From: Planctomycetaceae bacterium | Lineage (GTDB): Bacteria; Planctomycetota; Planctomycetia; Pirellulales; Pirellulaceae | Direction of reading: 5' to 3' | Assembly: GCA_005798335.1 (NCBI GenBank) | Contig: SYJV01000215.1 | Span: 1 to 43,352, forward strand | Length of the DNA: 43,352 nt | Shown here: piece by piece, positions 34,708-43,352 of the stretch | How the letters are laid out: each line of letters opens with the position of its first letter | Position numbering within the stretch: the stretch's first letter is position 1 | Translations under genes and position numbers: made by a program | Notes under the pieces: model-generated | Databases searched by the model: none | Told to the model about the DNA's origin: nothing | What the model saw: the letters and a program-made list of their open reading frames with translations, nothing else

Positions 34708-35147
34708 ACGACGTGGCAAAGGCGTTGCACATCAGCAAAGCCTCGGTGACGCAGTGCTTGTCGTTGTTGAAGCTCGAAGCTGACGTACAGCAAGAGTTAA
34801 ATGACGGCAGAATTGCGGCCAGCACGGCCTACGCGATTGCCCGTGCATCGGAAGAGCAAACTAAACAGAAGTTGCTCGAAGCGGCTCGCAATGGGCAGTT
34901 ATCACGCGACGATGCTTCCGAAGCAGTCCGCAAGCGAGCACCAGGCGGCGGGAAAGCCTGCAAGATCGCCTGCCGGCTTCCGGGCAAGCTGGTCACGACT
35001 ACCTGCCAAGGACGGTTGACGTTGCAGGATATCGAAGGGATCTGTCAGCAGTTGTTGCGTGAGAGCCGCCGTGCCATCAAGCAAGGTTTGGATGTTTCCA
35101 CATTTGAGCGAGTCCTTGCAGATTTGAGCCGTCAAGCGAGCGTTTAG
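34707..35147 (+). pseudogene. ParB/KorB-like DNA-binding protein, N-terminus missing
   Basis: About 145 codons beginning at the helix-turn-helix core of a ParB-type protein: DVAKALHISKASVTQCLSLL, KLEADVQQELNDGRIAASTA, YAIARASEE, then a C-terminal domain ending FERVLADLSRQASV. The ParB CTPase/nuclease domain that normally precedes the helix-turn-helix is missing, because the sequence before 34,707 belongs to the opposite-strand helicase. A GTG at 34713 could start a 144-residue product, but without a visible ribosome binding site. Such genes are found near integrases in planctomycete mobile elements, in line with this position. Confidence 0.75.
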
Positions 35148-35201
35148 TGGGACCACGTTGGTCCCTTATTTTCTAGGTCGAGTTTTGTAAAGGAGAGAGA
35201 T

Positions 35202-35429
35202 GTGTCGAGCGTACAAAAACCGAAAATAGGCGCTGGCCATGGCATGGCAATGCTTAGGTCCGGATTCAAAGAAATCGGACAAGTTTTACCTGCGTTTCCT
35301 GACAGCATGAAAGTGGTTGAGGAATATGGCTTGTTTGGGAACACTTTGCCCCAGGAGGTTTACGACCAAAAGCAATCGATGTTGCAAGAGCTTGAACTGA
35401 ACGAGCCCGAAATGGAAATGGGCCTTTAA
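35202..35429 (+). CDS. Small hypothetical protein of the mobile element
   Basis: 75 residues from a GTG at 35202 that has AAAGGAGAG about seven bases upstream, a strong site that decides the start. The sequence (SSVQKPKIGAGHGMAMLRSG, then FKEIGQVLPAFPDSMKVVEE) has no membrane segment and no motif I know. It follows the ParB-like gene by 54 bases and is followed by a good terminator, so it is the last gene of that transcript. Confidence 0.7.
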   Translation: MSSVQKPKIGAGHGMAMLRSGFKEIGQVLPAFPDSMKVVEEYGLFGNTLPQEVYDQKQSMLQELELNEPEMEMGL

Positions 35430-35471
35430 CACCGCACACCGCTGGTCGCAATTCGATCGGCGGTGTTTTTT
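35428..35471 (+). terminator. Rho-independent terminator
   Basis: AACACCGC (35428-35435) and GCGGTGTT (35460-35467) form a perfect 8-bp stem running into a T-run at 35466-35471. It overlaps the stop codon of the small gene by two bases. Confidence 0.75.
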
Positions 35472-35494
35472 CTTTCACCTGTAGGTTGATCGCG

Positions 35495-35749
35495 ATGATT
35501 GAGATTGCAACACCGCTGCTGACGGTAAAAGAGCTAGCGCAGCGTCTTCGAGTCTCGGAGGCGACAGCCTACATCCTTGTAAAGCAAGGAAAGATCGCGT
35601 CGTATCGAATCGGCGGCAATCGGGGTGCGATTCGCATTCGTCCCGAGGATGTTGTGGCTTATTTGGCATCAGCTATGCAACCTGCATCCAATGCCATGCC
35701 CTTGACGAAACCTGTCAGGATTCAGCTTAAACACATGAAGCTGAAATAG
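35495..35749 (+). CDS. Excisionase-family helix-turn-helix protein
   Basis: 84 residues from the ATG at 35495. The core LTVKELAQRLRVSEATAYIL, then VKQGKIASYRIGGNRGAIRI and RPEDVVAYL, is the MerR-like winged helix of the excisionase family: helix-turn-helix, wing with the Gly-rich loop, and the closing EDVVAYL helix. Such proteins direct integrase-mediated excision or act as small regulators. It is transcribed towards the integrase, which is on the other strand 173 bases further on. Confidence 0.87.
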   Translation: MIEIATPLLTVKELAQRLRVSEATAYILVKQGKIASYRIGGNRGAIRIRPEDVVAYLASAMQPASNAMPLTKPVRIQLKHMKLK

Positions 35750-35812
35750 TCGTTTCGTTCCCGCAGCTACAGCCAGGGCATCGAACTTTCCTTGCAGTGT
35801 TCGATTAATAAA

Positions 35813-35838
35813 CCCCGACACTGCGTTCAGTGCCGGGG
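35813..35838. terminator. Strong hairpin between the excisionase and integrase genes
   Basis: CCCCGACACTG and CAGTGCCGGGG pair with one mismatch around a CGTT loop. It lies between two convergent genes and could end transcription of the excisionase gene, though no T-run follows. Confidence 0.5.
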
Positions 35839-35851
35839 ATGTGTTGGTTGT

Positions 35852-35918
35852 GTCCCGTCCAGGTCAAGCCTGAGCACAAGCCGTAGTTTGTGAAATAGCC
35901 TACGGCATTTGACGGGAC
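35852..35918. repeat. Nested palindrome next to the integrase 3' end
   Basis: Outer arms GTCCCGTC (35852-35859) and GACGGGAC (35911-35918) enclose inner arms GCCGTAG (35880-35886) and CTACGGC (35900-35906). The structure ends four bases before the integrase stop codon. It may be a terminator for the integrase transcript or a structured recombination-related site. Confidence 0.6.
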
Positions 35919-35922
35919 GAGT

Positions 35923-36950
35923 TCATTCGCCGATAGCTTTCTTCGCCTGAGCCCGCATATGCTCTGGATTGTGAGCAAGGTGTTGGTAGACTCGCGACAA
36001 AGTGCTGGGATCGTTATGCCCCATCAATATCGCAACCGTCAGCGCATCGACACCCGATTGTAGAGCTCGCGTTGCCCACGAATGCCGCAGCGCGTAGAGG
36101 GAATACCTGGTCGCATACTTGGATGCGATGGCATTGCCGACTTTAACCCGCAGAGATTGGTTGACGGGAATCGTGCCATCCGGCAGTTTGATTTGGTAGT
36201 TGACCATTTGCTTCAGATCGAGTCCCTGCCGTTGCATTTCGGCCTTACCCATCCGAGCGCGGAGCCGGTCGACAGCACAATTGACCGATACCGTTGTCCA
36301 TGCTTTGCCCCGAGTGTTCCTGAACAGTTTTCCTTCGGGAAACTGTGCCACCAGCTTGCGGGTGACGTCTAACGCAAAAGCCGTCAGGTACACGATCCTT
36401 GGTCTTTTCTTTCCTTTGGCTTCGCTAACAGGCATTACCCAACGAGCATTGCGCTCATCGAAATGACGTGCTTCGACCCGCAGAATTTCTTGGGGTCGAC
36501 AACCAGATTCAAAGGTAACGCGACAAAGTTGGAGAAAGGTCTCGTCACGAATATACGAGCTGAGCACCGCAAACTCGTCTGCAGAAATACATATTTCGCG
36601 ACTCTCGGCACCTGGGACAGCCATGTCCGCAATCGGATCGTCTGGCGTGTAGCCAAGCTGTCTGGCCCATTTGGTACACCGTTTGACCGAACGTAGTTGC
36701 GACGCGACGTCTTTGAAAGATCAGGATAGGAATCGACCCATTCTTGTACGTGAAAGGGCCGGATCTGATCTGCCGGCAGGTCTGCATACCGTTGGCAGAA
36801 GCGTTCTAGTCGGTAGCGATACCATTCGAACGTATCGGGTGCCCGATTGGATTTGACCCAATCCAGAAACGAGTCCGCGATGGCCGCAAACGATTTGGAT
36901 GAAACTTTGGCGGCATTTGGGGATCGCATGAGTTCGTAGTAGCGTTTCAT
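35923..36950 (-). pseudogene. Tyrosine recombinase (integrase), frameshifted
   Basis: Two frames together make one integrase. The N-terminal, SAM-like DNA-binding domain is read from the ATG at 36950 (FLDWVKSNRAPDTFEWYRYR, ending near SKTSRRNYVRS). Near 36,685-36,690 the frame is lost; homology resumes in another frame with KRCTKWARQLGY and the catalytic domain: Arg in GCRPQEI, LYALRHSWATRA (Tyr in place of the first His of HxxR), MGHNDPSTL and the nucleophile Tyr in SRVYQHL. The slip fits the loss of one or four bases. Upstream of 36950 similarity continues (KPWYRKDRNAWFVTIGG) for 40 codons to an in-frame stop at 37071 without any normal start codon, so the 5' end is damaged too. Confidence 0.85.
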
Positions 36951-37210
36951 GGCGGCTTTCTTGTCGCCACCTAGGTTGTGTCGAACTCCCCCAATTGTGA
37001 CGAACCACGCGTTGCGATCTTTACGGTACCAGGGTTTTGGCTGGCGAGATATCTTGGACTTCCTTCGGCGTTAGAGACACGAAATTAACGTGCAAGCCTG
37101 AGGATGCGATGAAAGCAGTTAAGCAGGCTGCCTAACTACCTAACGCGAGAAAGGGTTCGATTGTGTACCGAATTCAGTACCCGACCATTTTGGAATCGAC
37201 GTAAGTCTAA

Positions 37211-37284
37211 TACACCCGGCAGGATTCGAACCTGCAACCCTCGGTTCCGAAGACCGATGCGCTGTCCAGTTGCGCCACGGGTGC
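37211..37284 (-). tRNA. tRNA-Arg (anticodon UCG)
   Basis: A full cloverleaf on the minus strand starting GCACCCG at 37284. D arm GCGC-AACTGGACA-GCGC, anticodon stem TCGGT/ACCGA with loop CTTCGGA (anticodon TCG), and T arm GCAGG-TTCGAAT-CCTGC. The acceptor closes with CGGGTGT, so the first pair is G-U rather than G-C. CCA is not encoded. Its 3' end faces the integrase gene, the usual arrangement when the tRNA is the attachment site of an element. Confidence 0.93.
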
Positions 37285-37881
37285 TTGCTTGTTTCTTGTG
37301 CAGAATATCCAATTTCCGCCTACGTTGGGTTGCTTTCTCCGCAGTGTTTAGAATCTATTGCTCGCCACGGCTCTAGAATCAGGTTATGTTCACTGGTTTC
37401 GCTCAACCTCACTGTGCGGGTTTGGTAGCCTTGAGGCTGTTCATTGTGGGTTGGTTTTCCAAACATTCAATCAAAACAATTTAACAGCCAAGCTGTGAAC
37501 TGACAATATCCTCAATGTGTATTCTGATTGCTTATAACGAGTGTGTTGATGGTTGGAAGACGATAACGCAACGAGACTGGAAATACTTGCGTTCTTGTTG
37601 CTGGACGAATTGCTGGCTTACTCAGCAGTCCAGGAGTATTGCGATTCTTGCGAATGACAGACCATGTGAAGTGCATCTCAAGTGCCGACCCGCTTGTCGA
37701 TAATCGCAGTGCGAGGCCTGCGGCTAGTTCCAGTCGCTTTGGTTACTATAGAGATGCCATCGAGTACGATCAGCACGAGTATGGAAATTGCCGTCGAATT
37801 CGACTTCGACATTTTTATGCGCTGGCTCGTTTGTACCTGCGTCCGTCTTCAATGCTTGCCCACTAGTGGACTTATTCGCAA
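37285..37881. other. Non-coding stretch between tRNA-Arg and the cytochrome gene
   Basis: No gene is supported in these 597 bases. Two short open frames (about 62 and 75 codons) overlap here, but both lack a ribosome binding site and protein-like composition. The promoters of the tRNA and of the DUF1549/1553 gene should lie here; I see no clear boxes. Confidence 0.6.
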
Positions 37882-40800
37882 ATGCGATTTCGAGCACTCC
37901 ATCTACTGTTTAGCCTTAGAACGTTTGCCGCGCTGATACTCGTTACAGGTCTGATCTGTTTTTTTAGGGCGAATACAGGGCGGGCACAGTTGATCGAGGC
38001 AGCGCGTGCGGATCATCCGGCTCAGATGCGACAGTCGATGGATTTGTTCAAGCAACATGTACGAGCGATCCTACGTGACAAATGCCTGAAGTGCCATGGC
38101 GGCGAGTCGATCAAGGGTGAGTTCAATTTGGCCACGCGCCAGTCGTTGGCAAATAGTGGGATGGTGGATCTCAAGGATGTCTCATCTAGCCACCTGATGC
38201 AATTGATTACTCATCAGGCCGAACCTCACATGCCCAAAGACGCTGAAAAATTGTCGACGACCGAGCTAAATCACATTCGCCGGTGGCTTGAATTGGGCGC
38301 CGCGTACGACGCCGACCTCGCGTCGCCAGCGCTGGAGAGTAGCGTCAAGAACAGTTTTATTACGCCTGAGGATCGGCGGTACTGGGCGTTTCGTCCGCTG
38401 GCGCCGGTCGCGCCGCCGCTGTTCCCTAATGAGTCTTGGATGCGCACGCCGATCGATTATTTTATTGCTCGAGGACTAAACGAGCATGGGCTTCGGCCAA
38501 ACGACTTGGCCGATAGGCGACGGCTCTTGAGGCGAGCTTACTTCGATTTGATTGGGTTGCCGCCTCCGGTTGACAAAGCCGAGCAGTTCTTGAACGACCC
38601 CGATCCACTGGCCTACGAAAAACTGCTGGACGAATTGCTGCAGTCGCCACATTACGGCAAACGCTGGGCTCGGCATTGGATGGATATCGCTCGGTTTGGC
38701 GAATCGCACGGTTACGAACAGGATTACGATCGGCCCCACGCGTACCACTATCGCGATTTTCTGATCAAGGCGCTCAATCAAGACATGCCCTACGACCAAT
38801 TCTTGCGATGGCAACTAGCAGGCGATGAGTTGGCGCCGGAAGATCCATTGGCTTTGATGGCAACTGGTTTTTTGGGAGCGGGCGTCTTTCCGACTCAGTT
38901 GACGGAAAAGGAATTTGAATCCAGCCGCTACGACGAACTGGACGACATGGTTTCGACAATCGGTTCGTCGATGCTGGGCCTATCGATCGGTTGCGCTCGC
39001 TGTCATGCGCATAAGTTCGATCCGATTTCGTCCAGCGACTATTATCGCATGGCAGCGAACTTTGCAACCGCCATTCGCAGCGAGATTGAACTCGATCTAC
39101 ATGCCGAGGAAAACCAGCGCTCGCGTCGAACGCACGAGGAGCGATTGGCGGCGGCCGTGGCGGAATACCAGTCCGATCGATTGGAGAGCGATCTGAAGGA
39201 AGCGATCGCACGATTCGATACGCGGCAGGTGATCAACGACTGGACACTGATGAACGTGGAGCAGGTCCAATCCAACGCCAAGACCAAATTCGTGCGCCAG
39301 TCGGACGATTCATGGTTGGCCGAAGGTTCGGCGCCAGGCAAGGAGATTATCAGTTGCACGATGCGCACCGATGTCGCCGCGATTGCCGCGATTCGACTTG
39401 AAACCCTGACGGATGCATCGTTACCCAAACTGGGACCGGGACGAGCCGATAACGGTAACTTCGTTCTCGGTCACTTTCGGGTTTCGTGGCGGGCGAAAGA
39501 TGGCCGGTCGTACGAGCCTGTCAAGCTGATTGCCGCTCGCGCGACCCATCAACAAGATGAGTCAGCTTTGTCGGTCGCTGCATCGTTGGATCGAGACGCC
39601 GCGACGGGCTGGGCCGTGGATGGAGGCGGAATCGGCGCGGATCAAGCGGCCGTTTTTGAACTTGAGAAACCGCTGGCTACGAGCGCGGGAGGCAGTCTCA
39701 AGATTGAGTTGGTGTGCCAACATCCCAATGGCAAGCATACGCCGGGACGCGTTCGGCTGTCGAGTGCTAGTGCGAGCGGACTGGTGCCCAGCGTTGGTCT
39801 GTCAGGCGTGAGTGAGCCTTTATACGCCGCGCTGTCGCGATTGAAGATGAAATGGGAATCGAACGGTCCCGACCATGCACTGGCAAACGTCTGGTTCGCC
39901 AAGTCGCACGCGCCATATCGCCAGTTATTGGATGTCGTTGCGCAGTTGGAGAGTGCTTGTCCGTCGGCGCGGATGACCAAAGTAATGGTGACAACCGAGG
40001 GACTTGCACCGATGTCGCATCACGCCGATGGACGAGGGTTTCCCCACTTCTATCCCAATGTGCATCATTTGTCACGCGGCGACGTAGCGCAGAAGAAAGA
40101 CGTGGCGCAGCCTGGATTTGTCGAGGTCCTACAGGCGCCGGATCGTGACACGTTGGCTTGGGCGATCAAACCGCCGCCAGGCTGGACGCGAACGAGTTTT
40201 CGTCGCGCGGGATTGGCCAACTGGTTAACCGATGTAGATGGTGGGGCCGGAGCGCTTGCGGCTCGGGTGATTGTCAATCGCTTATGGCAGCATCATTTTG
40301 GACGCGGAATCGTGGCCACTCCCAACGATTTTGGGTCGCAAGGCGATCGGCCATCGCATCCAGAATTGCTCGAGTGGCTGGCAGTGGATTTGGTGCAACA
40401 TGGATGGAAACTGAAGCGATTGCACAAAATAATCATGACCAGCGCGGCTTACATGCAATCGAGCGCCGAGGATGATGCTCGCTCCAAGACGGATCGCGAG
40501 AATCGATGGCTATGGCGGTTTCCACCTCGACGATTGGAAGCCGAGGCGGTGCGCGATACCTTGCTGGCCGTGTCGGGCGAATTGGATCCAACCATGTTTG
40601 GGCCCGGAGCGTTGGATTCGAACATGCGTCGGCGCAGCGTGTACTTCTTTATTAAGCGCAGCCAACTGATTCCCATGATGGTCCTGTTTGATTGGCCCGA
40701 ACATCAAGTAGCGATTGGCCAACGCGTCACGACCACTGTGGCTCCGCAAGCGCTGGCGCTGATGAACAGTCCACAGTGCCGTCAATACGCGGAAGCATTT

Positions 40801-41031
40801 GCCAAACGCGTTTTTGTTACGGATAGGCCCACGATTGTACGAAGAGCGTACGAATTGGCGCTCGCGCGCAAGCCTACGCTTGCCGAAGCCGAATTGGCGG
40901 AACGATTTCTTGAGGAGCAAGCCAAGGTTTGGCGTTCGCTGGGCCACTTTGCCGACCAAGCTAGTGAAAAGGCGGCGGTTGACTTCTGTCATACGCTCTT
41001 GGCCATGAACGAATTAATCTACGTGGATTGA
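37882..41031 (+). CDS. Planctomycete cytochrome C / DUF1549 / DUF1553 protein
   Basis: 1049 residues. An N-terminal hydrophobic signal (about 10-28) exports it. The PSCyt1 domain follows with CLKCHGG (Cys68, Cys71, His72) and a later PHMP methionine as likely heme ligands. DUF1549 covers about 190-380 ([39 protein letters not shown]) and holds a second CARCH site at 371-375. A middle region of about 350 residues looks beta-rich. DUF1553 closes the protein (about 780-1010: [34 protein letters not shown], ending near NSPQC). Such proteins are a planctomycete hallmark and pair with DUF1501 proteins, possibly in exported redox or polymer-degrading complexes; the activity is not established. The stop is 12 bases before the DUF1501 start. 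Confidence 0.95.
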   Translation: MRFRALHLLFSLRTFAALILVTGLICFFRANTGRAQLIEAARADHPAQMRQSMDLFKQHVRAILRDKCLKCHGGESIKGEFNLATRQSLANSGMVDLKDVSSSHLMQLITHQAEPHMPKDAEKLSTTELNHIRRWLELGAAYDADLASPALESSVKNSFITPEDRRYWAFRPLAPVAPPLFPNESWMRTPIDYFIARGLNEHGLRPNDLADRRRLLRRAYFDLIGLPPPVDKAEQFLNDPDPLAYEKLLDELLQSPHYGKRWARHWMDIARFGESHGYEQDYDRPHAYHYRDFLIKALNQDMPYDQFLRWQLAGDELAPEDPLALMATGFLGAGVFPTQLTEKEFESSRYDELDDMVSTIGSSMLGLSIGCARCHAHKFDPISSSDYYRMAANFATAIRSEIELDLHAEENQRSRRTHEERLAAAVAEYQSDRLESDLKEAIARFDTRQVINDWTLMNVEQVQSNAKTKFVRQSDDSWLAEGSAPGKEIISCTMRTDVAAIAAIRLETLTDASLPKLGPGRADNGNFVLGHFRVSWRAKDGRSYEPVKLIAARATHQQDESALSVAASLDRDAATGWAVDGGGIGADQAAVFELEKPLATSAGGSLKIELVCQHPNGKHTPGRVRLSSASASGLVPSVGLSGVSEPLYAALSRLKMKWESNGPDHALANVWFAKSHAPYRQLLDVVAQLESACPSARMTKVMVTTEGLAPMSHHADGRGFPHFYPNVHHLSRGDVAQKKDVAQPGFVEVLQAPDRDTLAWAIKPPPGWTRTSFRRAGLANWLTDVDGGAGALAARVIVNRLWQHHFGRGIVATPNDFGSQGDRPSHPELLEWLAVDLVQHGWKLKRLHKIIMTSAAYMQSSAEDDARSKTDRENRWLWRFPPRRLEAEAVRDTLLAVSGELDPTMFGPGALDSNMRRRSVYFFIKRSQLIPMMVLFDWPEHQVAIGQRVTTTVAPQALALMNSPQCRQYAEAFAKRVFVTDRPTIVRRAYELALARKPTLAEAELAERFLEEQAKVWRSLGHFADQASEKAAVDFCHTLLAMNELIYVD

Positions 41032-41043
41032 AGGGCGAATCGC

Positions 41044-42564
41044 ATGAGCCACCCAGATCGAAGGAGTCCTTTGCAACCGATGCCGACGATCGGGACGGAT
41101 GAGCCGAGAAATTGGAGCCGTCGCGATTGGTTGAGCCGCGCGGGATGCGGATTCGGCTTGTTGGGATTGGCAGGCATGTTGGTTGCGCGCGGCGATCGGC
41201 TGGCGATTGGCGACGAACTAGAGTCGGTACGTTCGCTCAATCCACTGGCGCCTCGTGCCAGCCATTTTCCGGCGCGAGCGAAGAAAGTAATTTGGATCTT
41301 TGTCAACGGAGGTCCCAGCCAAGTCGACACCTGGGACTATAAGCCTGGCTTGACGAAATGGAACGGCAAGTCGATGCGCGAGTTCGATGGTGGTTTTGAG
41401 GACACGACTGGGTTCTTCAAGAATTCGGTCGGCAACCTGATGCAATCGCCTTTCAAATTTGCGCCGCGTGGCCAATGTGGCAAGATGGTCTCGGAGATCT
41501 TTCCGCACTTGGGAGAGCATGTCGACAAGATGGCTTTTGTTCACTCGGGTTTCAGCGAATCGAACAACCATTCTCCTGCTCTGTTTATGATGAACTGTGG
41601 TTTTCCACGCATGGGATTTCCTTGTTTGGGATCGTGGGTCACTTATGGATTGGGCAGCGAGAGCGACAACCTTCCTGGGTTCGTAGTGATGAGCGATCCG
41701 AAAGGACGCGGCCTACCGAAAGGGCACGCGGCCAATTGGAGTTCAGGTTTTCTGCCCGGTGTTTACCAAGGGACGCACGCCAAGCCGTCTGGGCCGCCCA
41801 TCGAGAACTTGGCCCGGCCGGCTGGGATGTCCGATCGCGCTCAACGCGATCAGCTCGACTTGCTGAAGCAGCTTAATCAGCTCGGATTGGCGGAACGGCC
41901 CGGCGAAGCAGAATTGACTGCGAGGATCGAGAGCTTTGAATTAGCGTACCGCATGCAGATGGCCGCGCCAGAAGCGCTGAGTTTGGACGACGAGCCAGAA
42001 ACGCTGCGCAGTTTGTACGGCGTCGATCGATCTGAGTGCGATCATTTTGCGCGGCAATGCATGATCGCGCGGCGATTGGTGGAGCGCGGCGTGCGGTTCG
42101 TACAGATCTATTCCGGTGGTATGGAGAACCAACGTTCGTGGGATGGTCACTCGGATATTCAAGGGAACCATTCTCAGTTCGCTGGAGAAACGGATCGTCC
42201 TGTAGCGGGATTGCTGACAGATCTGGAACAACGCGGCCTGCTCGACGAGACTCTAGTGATTTGGTGCGGCGAGTTTGGTCGATTGCCGATCGCTCAAACA
42301 GGAGAAAAACCGGGTCGCGATCATAATCCGCATTGCTTCACCGCCTGGCTGGCGGGAGGCGGTATCAGGGGTGGTGTCAGCTACGGTGCGTCCGACGAAG
42401 TCGGTTACAAGGCTGCGGTTGATCGAGTCCATGTCAACGACTTGCACGCTACGATCCTTCATTTGTTAGGCATGGATCACAAGCGTTTGACCTACAAATA
42501 TAACGGACGTCAATTCCGCTTGACCGACGTCGGCGGACAAGTGATTCAAGCGATCGTCGCGTGA
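41044..42564 (+). CDS. DUF1501 protein with Tat signal
   Basis: 506 residues. The leader has a twin-arginine motif (NWSRRDWLSRAGCGFGLLGL), so it is exported folded. The body is DUF1501, an alkaline-phosphatase-superfamily-like fold: VIWIFVNGGPSQVDTWDYKP near residue 85, then HSGFSESNNHSPALFMMNCG, RFVQIYSGG, WDGHSDIQGNH and WCGEFGRLP. These conserved Asp/His residues would bind metal ions. The gene lies 12 bases after the cytochrome/DUF1549/1553 gene and is certainly in the same operon; the two families are almost always adjacent in planctomycetes. Confidence 0.95.
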   Translation: MSHPDRRSPLQPMPTIGTDEPRNWSRRDWLSRAGCGFGLLGLAGMLVARGDRLAIGDELESVRSLNPLAPRASHFPARAKKVIWIFVNGGPSQVDTWDYKPGLTKWNGKSMREFDGGFEDTTGFFKNSVGNLMQSPFKFAPRGQCGKMVSEIFPHLGEHVDKMAFVHSGFSESNNHSPALFMMNCGFPRMGFPCLGSWVTYGLGSESDNLPGFVVMSDPKGRGLPKGHAANWSSGFLPGVYQGTHAKPSGPPIENLARPAGMSDRAQRDQLDLLKQLNQLGLAERPGEAELTARIESFELAYRMQMAAPEALSLDDEPETLRSLYGVDRSECDHFARQCMIARRLVERGVRFVQIYSGGMENQRSWDGHSDIQGNHSQFAGETDRPVAGLLTDLEQRGLLDETLVIWCGEFGRLPIAQTGEKPGRDHNPHCFTAWLAGGGIRGGVSYGASDEVGYKAAVDRVHVNDLHATILHLLGMDHKRLTYKYNGRQFRLTDVGGQVIQAIVA

Positions 42565-42717
42565 GGTCGATGAATCGCGCTGCGAAGTCATTACGCCAAC
42601 CTCAATTTTTTAGTTCCAGTTCAGGGCGCTATGTTTGACGATTGGTCAAGAATTTTCCCAGATTTAGATTCACGAATTAAGAATCTGAACACCTATCGTA
42701 CTCGCGGAATTAATGAT

Positions 42718-43209
42718 TCATGCGATGGGCAGCTCGCTGCATGCTCGGCACAGATCGTCGTGCAATGATTTGACGGGGAGAACATCTTTGTGAACTGAAT
42801 TTGGGCCAAGATCGCGCAACAAACGACACGCTGCGAACGATAACGAACGATGATCGTAGCGCTCAATCCAAGCTCGACGCGCGGGCATTTTCTCCGGAGC
42901 AATTGGCCATATGCCAGGCCTGGGTTTGAGATGATCGTGGATGCCAATACGCCATGGCTTGGGACTCACTCGCGCTCTAAAGCACCGTTGATTCTTGCAC
43001 ATCTTTCGAAAAATCGGATCAACTTTGAGAGCGGCAAAGAACTGTTCGACTTCGGGTGCCAGTGGATCAAATGTCTGGTGAGTCGCCAGTACGCGCAGCC
43101 CGCCAGGTGTTCGATATACCGTCACACTCCAACCAGCGTGAGCATCCACGAACCGCGCGACCTTAGATTCATAATACTCCTGTGGGTCCCCCGCAAATGA
43201 GTTCCGCAA
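42718..43209 (-). CDS. Conserved hypothetical protein, 5' end uncertain
   Basis: At least 163 residues (TTG at 43209). Notable stretches are SVTVYRTPGGLRVLATHQTF, FDPLAPEVEQFFAALKVDP and FRKMCKNQRCFRARVSPKPW, the last a conserved signature I associate with a widespread bacterial hypothetical family, followed by a Cys/His-containing tail. The frame is open a further 31 codons upstream, to a stop at 43303, and encodes a convincing membrane helix (LLSFAVANISLFAILIIANA), yet contains no ATG, GTG or TTG there. Either translation starts at the TTG or a CTG, or the start has been lost. The protein is probably anchored in the membrane. Confidence 0.65.
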   Translation of the reverse strand: MRNSFAGDPQEYYESKVARFVDAHAGWSVTVYRTPGGLRVLATHQTFDPLAPEVEQFFAALKVDPIFRKMCKNQRCFRARVSPKPWRIGIHDHLKPRPGIWPIAPEKMPARRAWIERYDHRSLSFAACRLLRDLGPNSVHKDVLPVKSLHDDLCRACSELPIA

Positions 43210-43310
43210 AGCGTTAGCGATGATCAGTATTGCGAATAGGGAGATGTTTGCTACAGCAAAACTCAGTAGTCCAGATACTAAGGGCCTGTGAACAAATAAC
43301 TTTTACAACT

Positions 43311-43352
43311 TTCGGACTCGAGGCGTGAGCGAGTAGTTCCACTCGCCGTGGA
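43311..43352. repeat. Possible palindromic repeat cut by the window end
   Basis: The last bases contain CGAGT-AGTTCC-ACTCG inside a GC-rich context (GGCGTGAG before, CCGTGGA after). It resembles the palindromic intergenic repeats elsewhere in the window in style, but not in sequence, and is truncated, so it cannot be confirmed. Confidence 0.3.

Noticed and set aside
34710-34825. Extension of the helicase frame to 34825
   Set aside because: It reads the antisense strand of the ParB-like gene; helicase similarity stops at the EQRFGRIHRIG motif.
37515-37866. Two short plus-strand frames (62 and 75 codons) after the tRNA
   Set aside because: No ribosome binding site, mutually overlapping, no recognisable features.

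Overview
The window looks like chromosomal DNA of a planctomycete, most likely of the Pirellulales type. It carries three hallmark families together: a cytochrome-bearing DUF1549/DUF1553 protein followed by a DUF1501 protein (37.9-42.6 kb), a DUF1559 pseudopilin-like protein (20.3 kb), and abundant short palindromic intergenic repeats. No self-replicating element, rRNA or CRISPR array is visible.

Layout. (1) 1-2.7 kb, minus strand: the N-terminal half of a spermidine-synthase-like membrane protein, cut by the window edge, and a polytopic membrane protein of unknown function. (2) 2.9-13.8 kb, minus strand: a two-gene hybrid assembly line, a fully reducing type I PKS module (KS-AT-DH-ER-KR-ACP) whose end overlaps a C-A-PCP-TE NRPS by 20 bases. 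It should make one reduced acyl unit joined to one amino acid. (3) 13.8-15 kb: a repeat-rich gap with two copies of a 122-bp palindromic element, each flanked by a perfect 10-bp duplication, and one copy of a second palindrome family. (4) 15-17.6 kb: S-adenosylhomocysteine hydrolase behind an ArsR-methyltransferase fusion regulator, a SAM-cycle unit. (5) 17.8-23.4 kb: mixed genes: a proline-rich anchored protein, a nucleotidyltransferase with an overlapping small partner, an ArsR regulator facing a DUF1559 gene across a good dyad, a TIM-barrel isomerase and a cupin protein, both exported. (6) 23.5-27.4 kb: a tight operon M3 peptidase - CxxCxxCC protein - CinA, in which CinA has lost its amidohydrolase motifs.

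(7) 27.4-37.3 kb is a decayed genomic island beside a tRNA-Arg gene. From the tRNA inward: a frameshifted tyrosine integrase, an excisionase-like protein, a small protein with its own terminator, a 5'-truncated ParB-like gene, a 5'-truncated Snf2-type helicase with a DUF3883 tail, an intact PDDEXK nuclease of the DUF1016/YhcG family, and a DUF1156 methylase gene that is frameshifted and joined by a deletion to the C-terminal half of a DUF499 ATPase. An N-terminally truncated AbiEii-type toxin lies at the far end. DUF1156, DUF499 and Snf2/DUF3883 genes are known companions in anti-phage loci, so this is best read as the wreck of a defence island, with the nuclease its only apparently intact defence gene. 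(8) 37.9-42.6 kb: the DUF1549/1553 and DUF1501 pair, then a conserved hypothetical gene with an unclear 5' end.

All domain calls come from reading motifs in the translated sequence; no database search was run.
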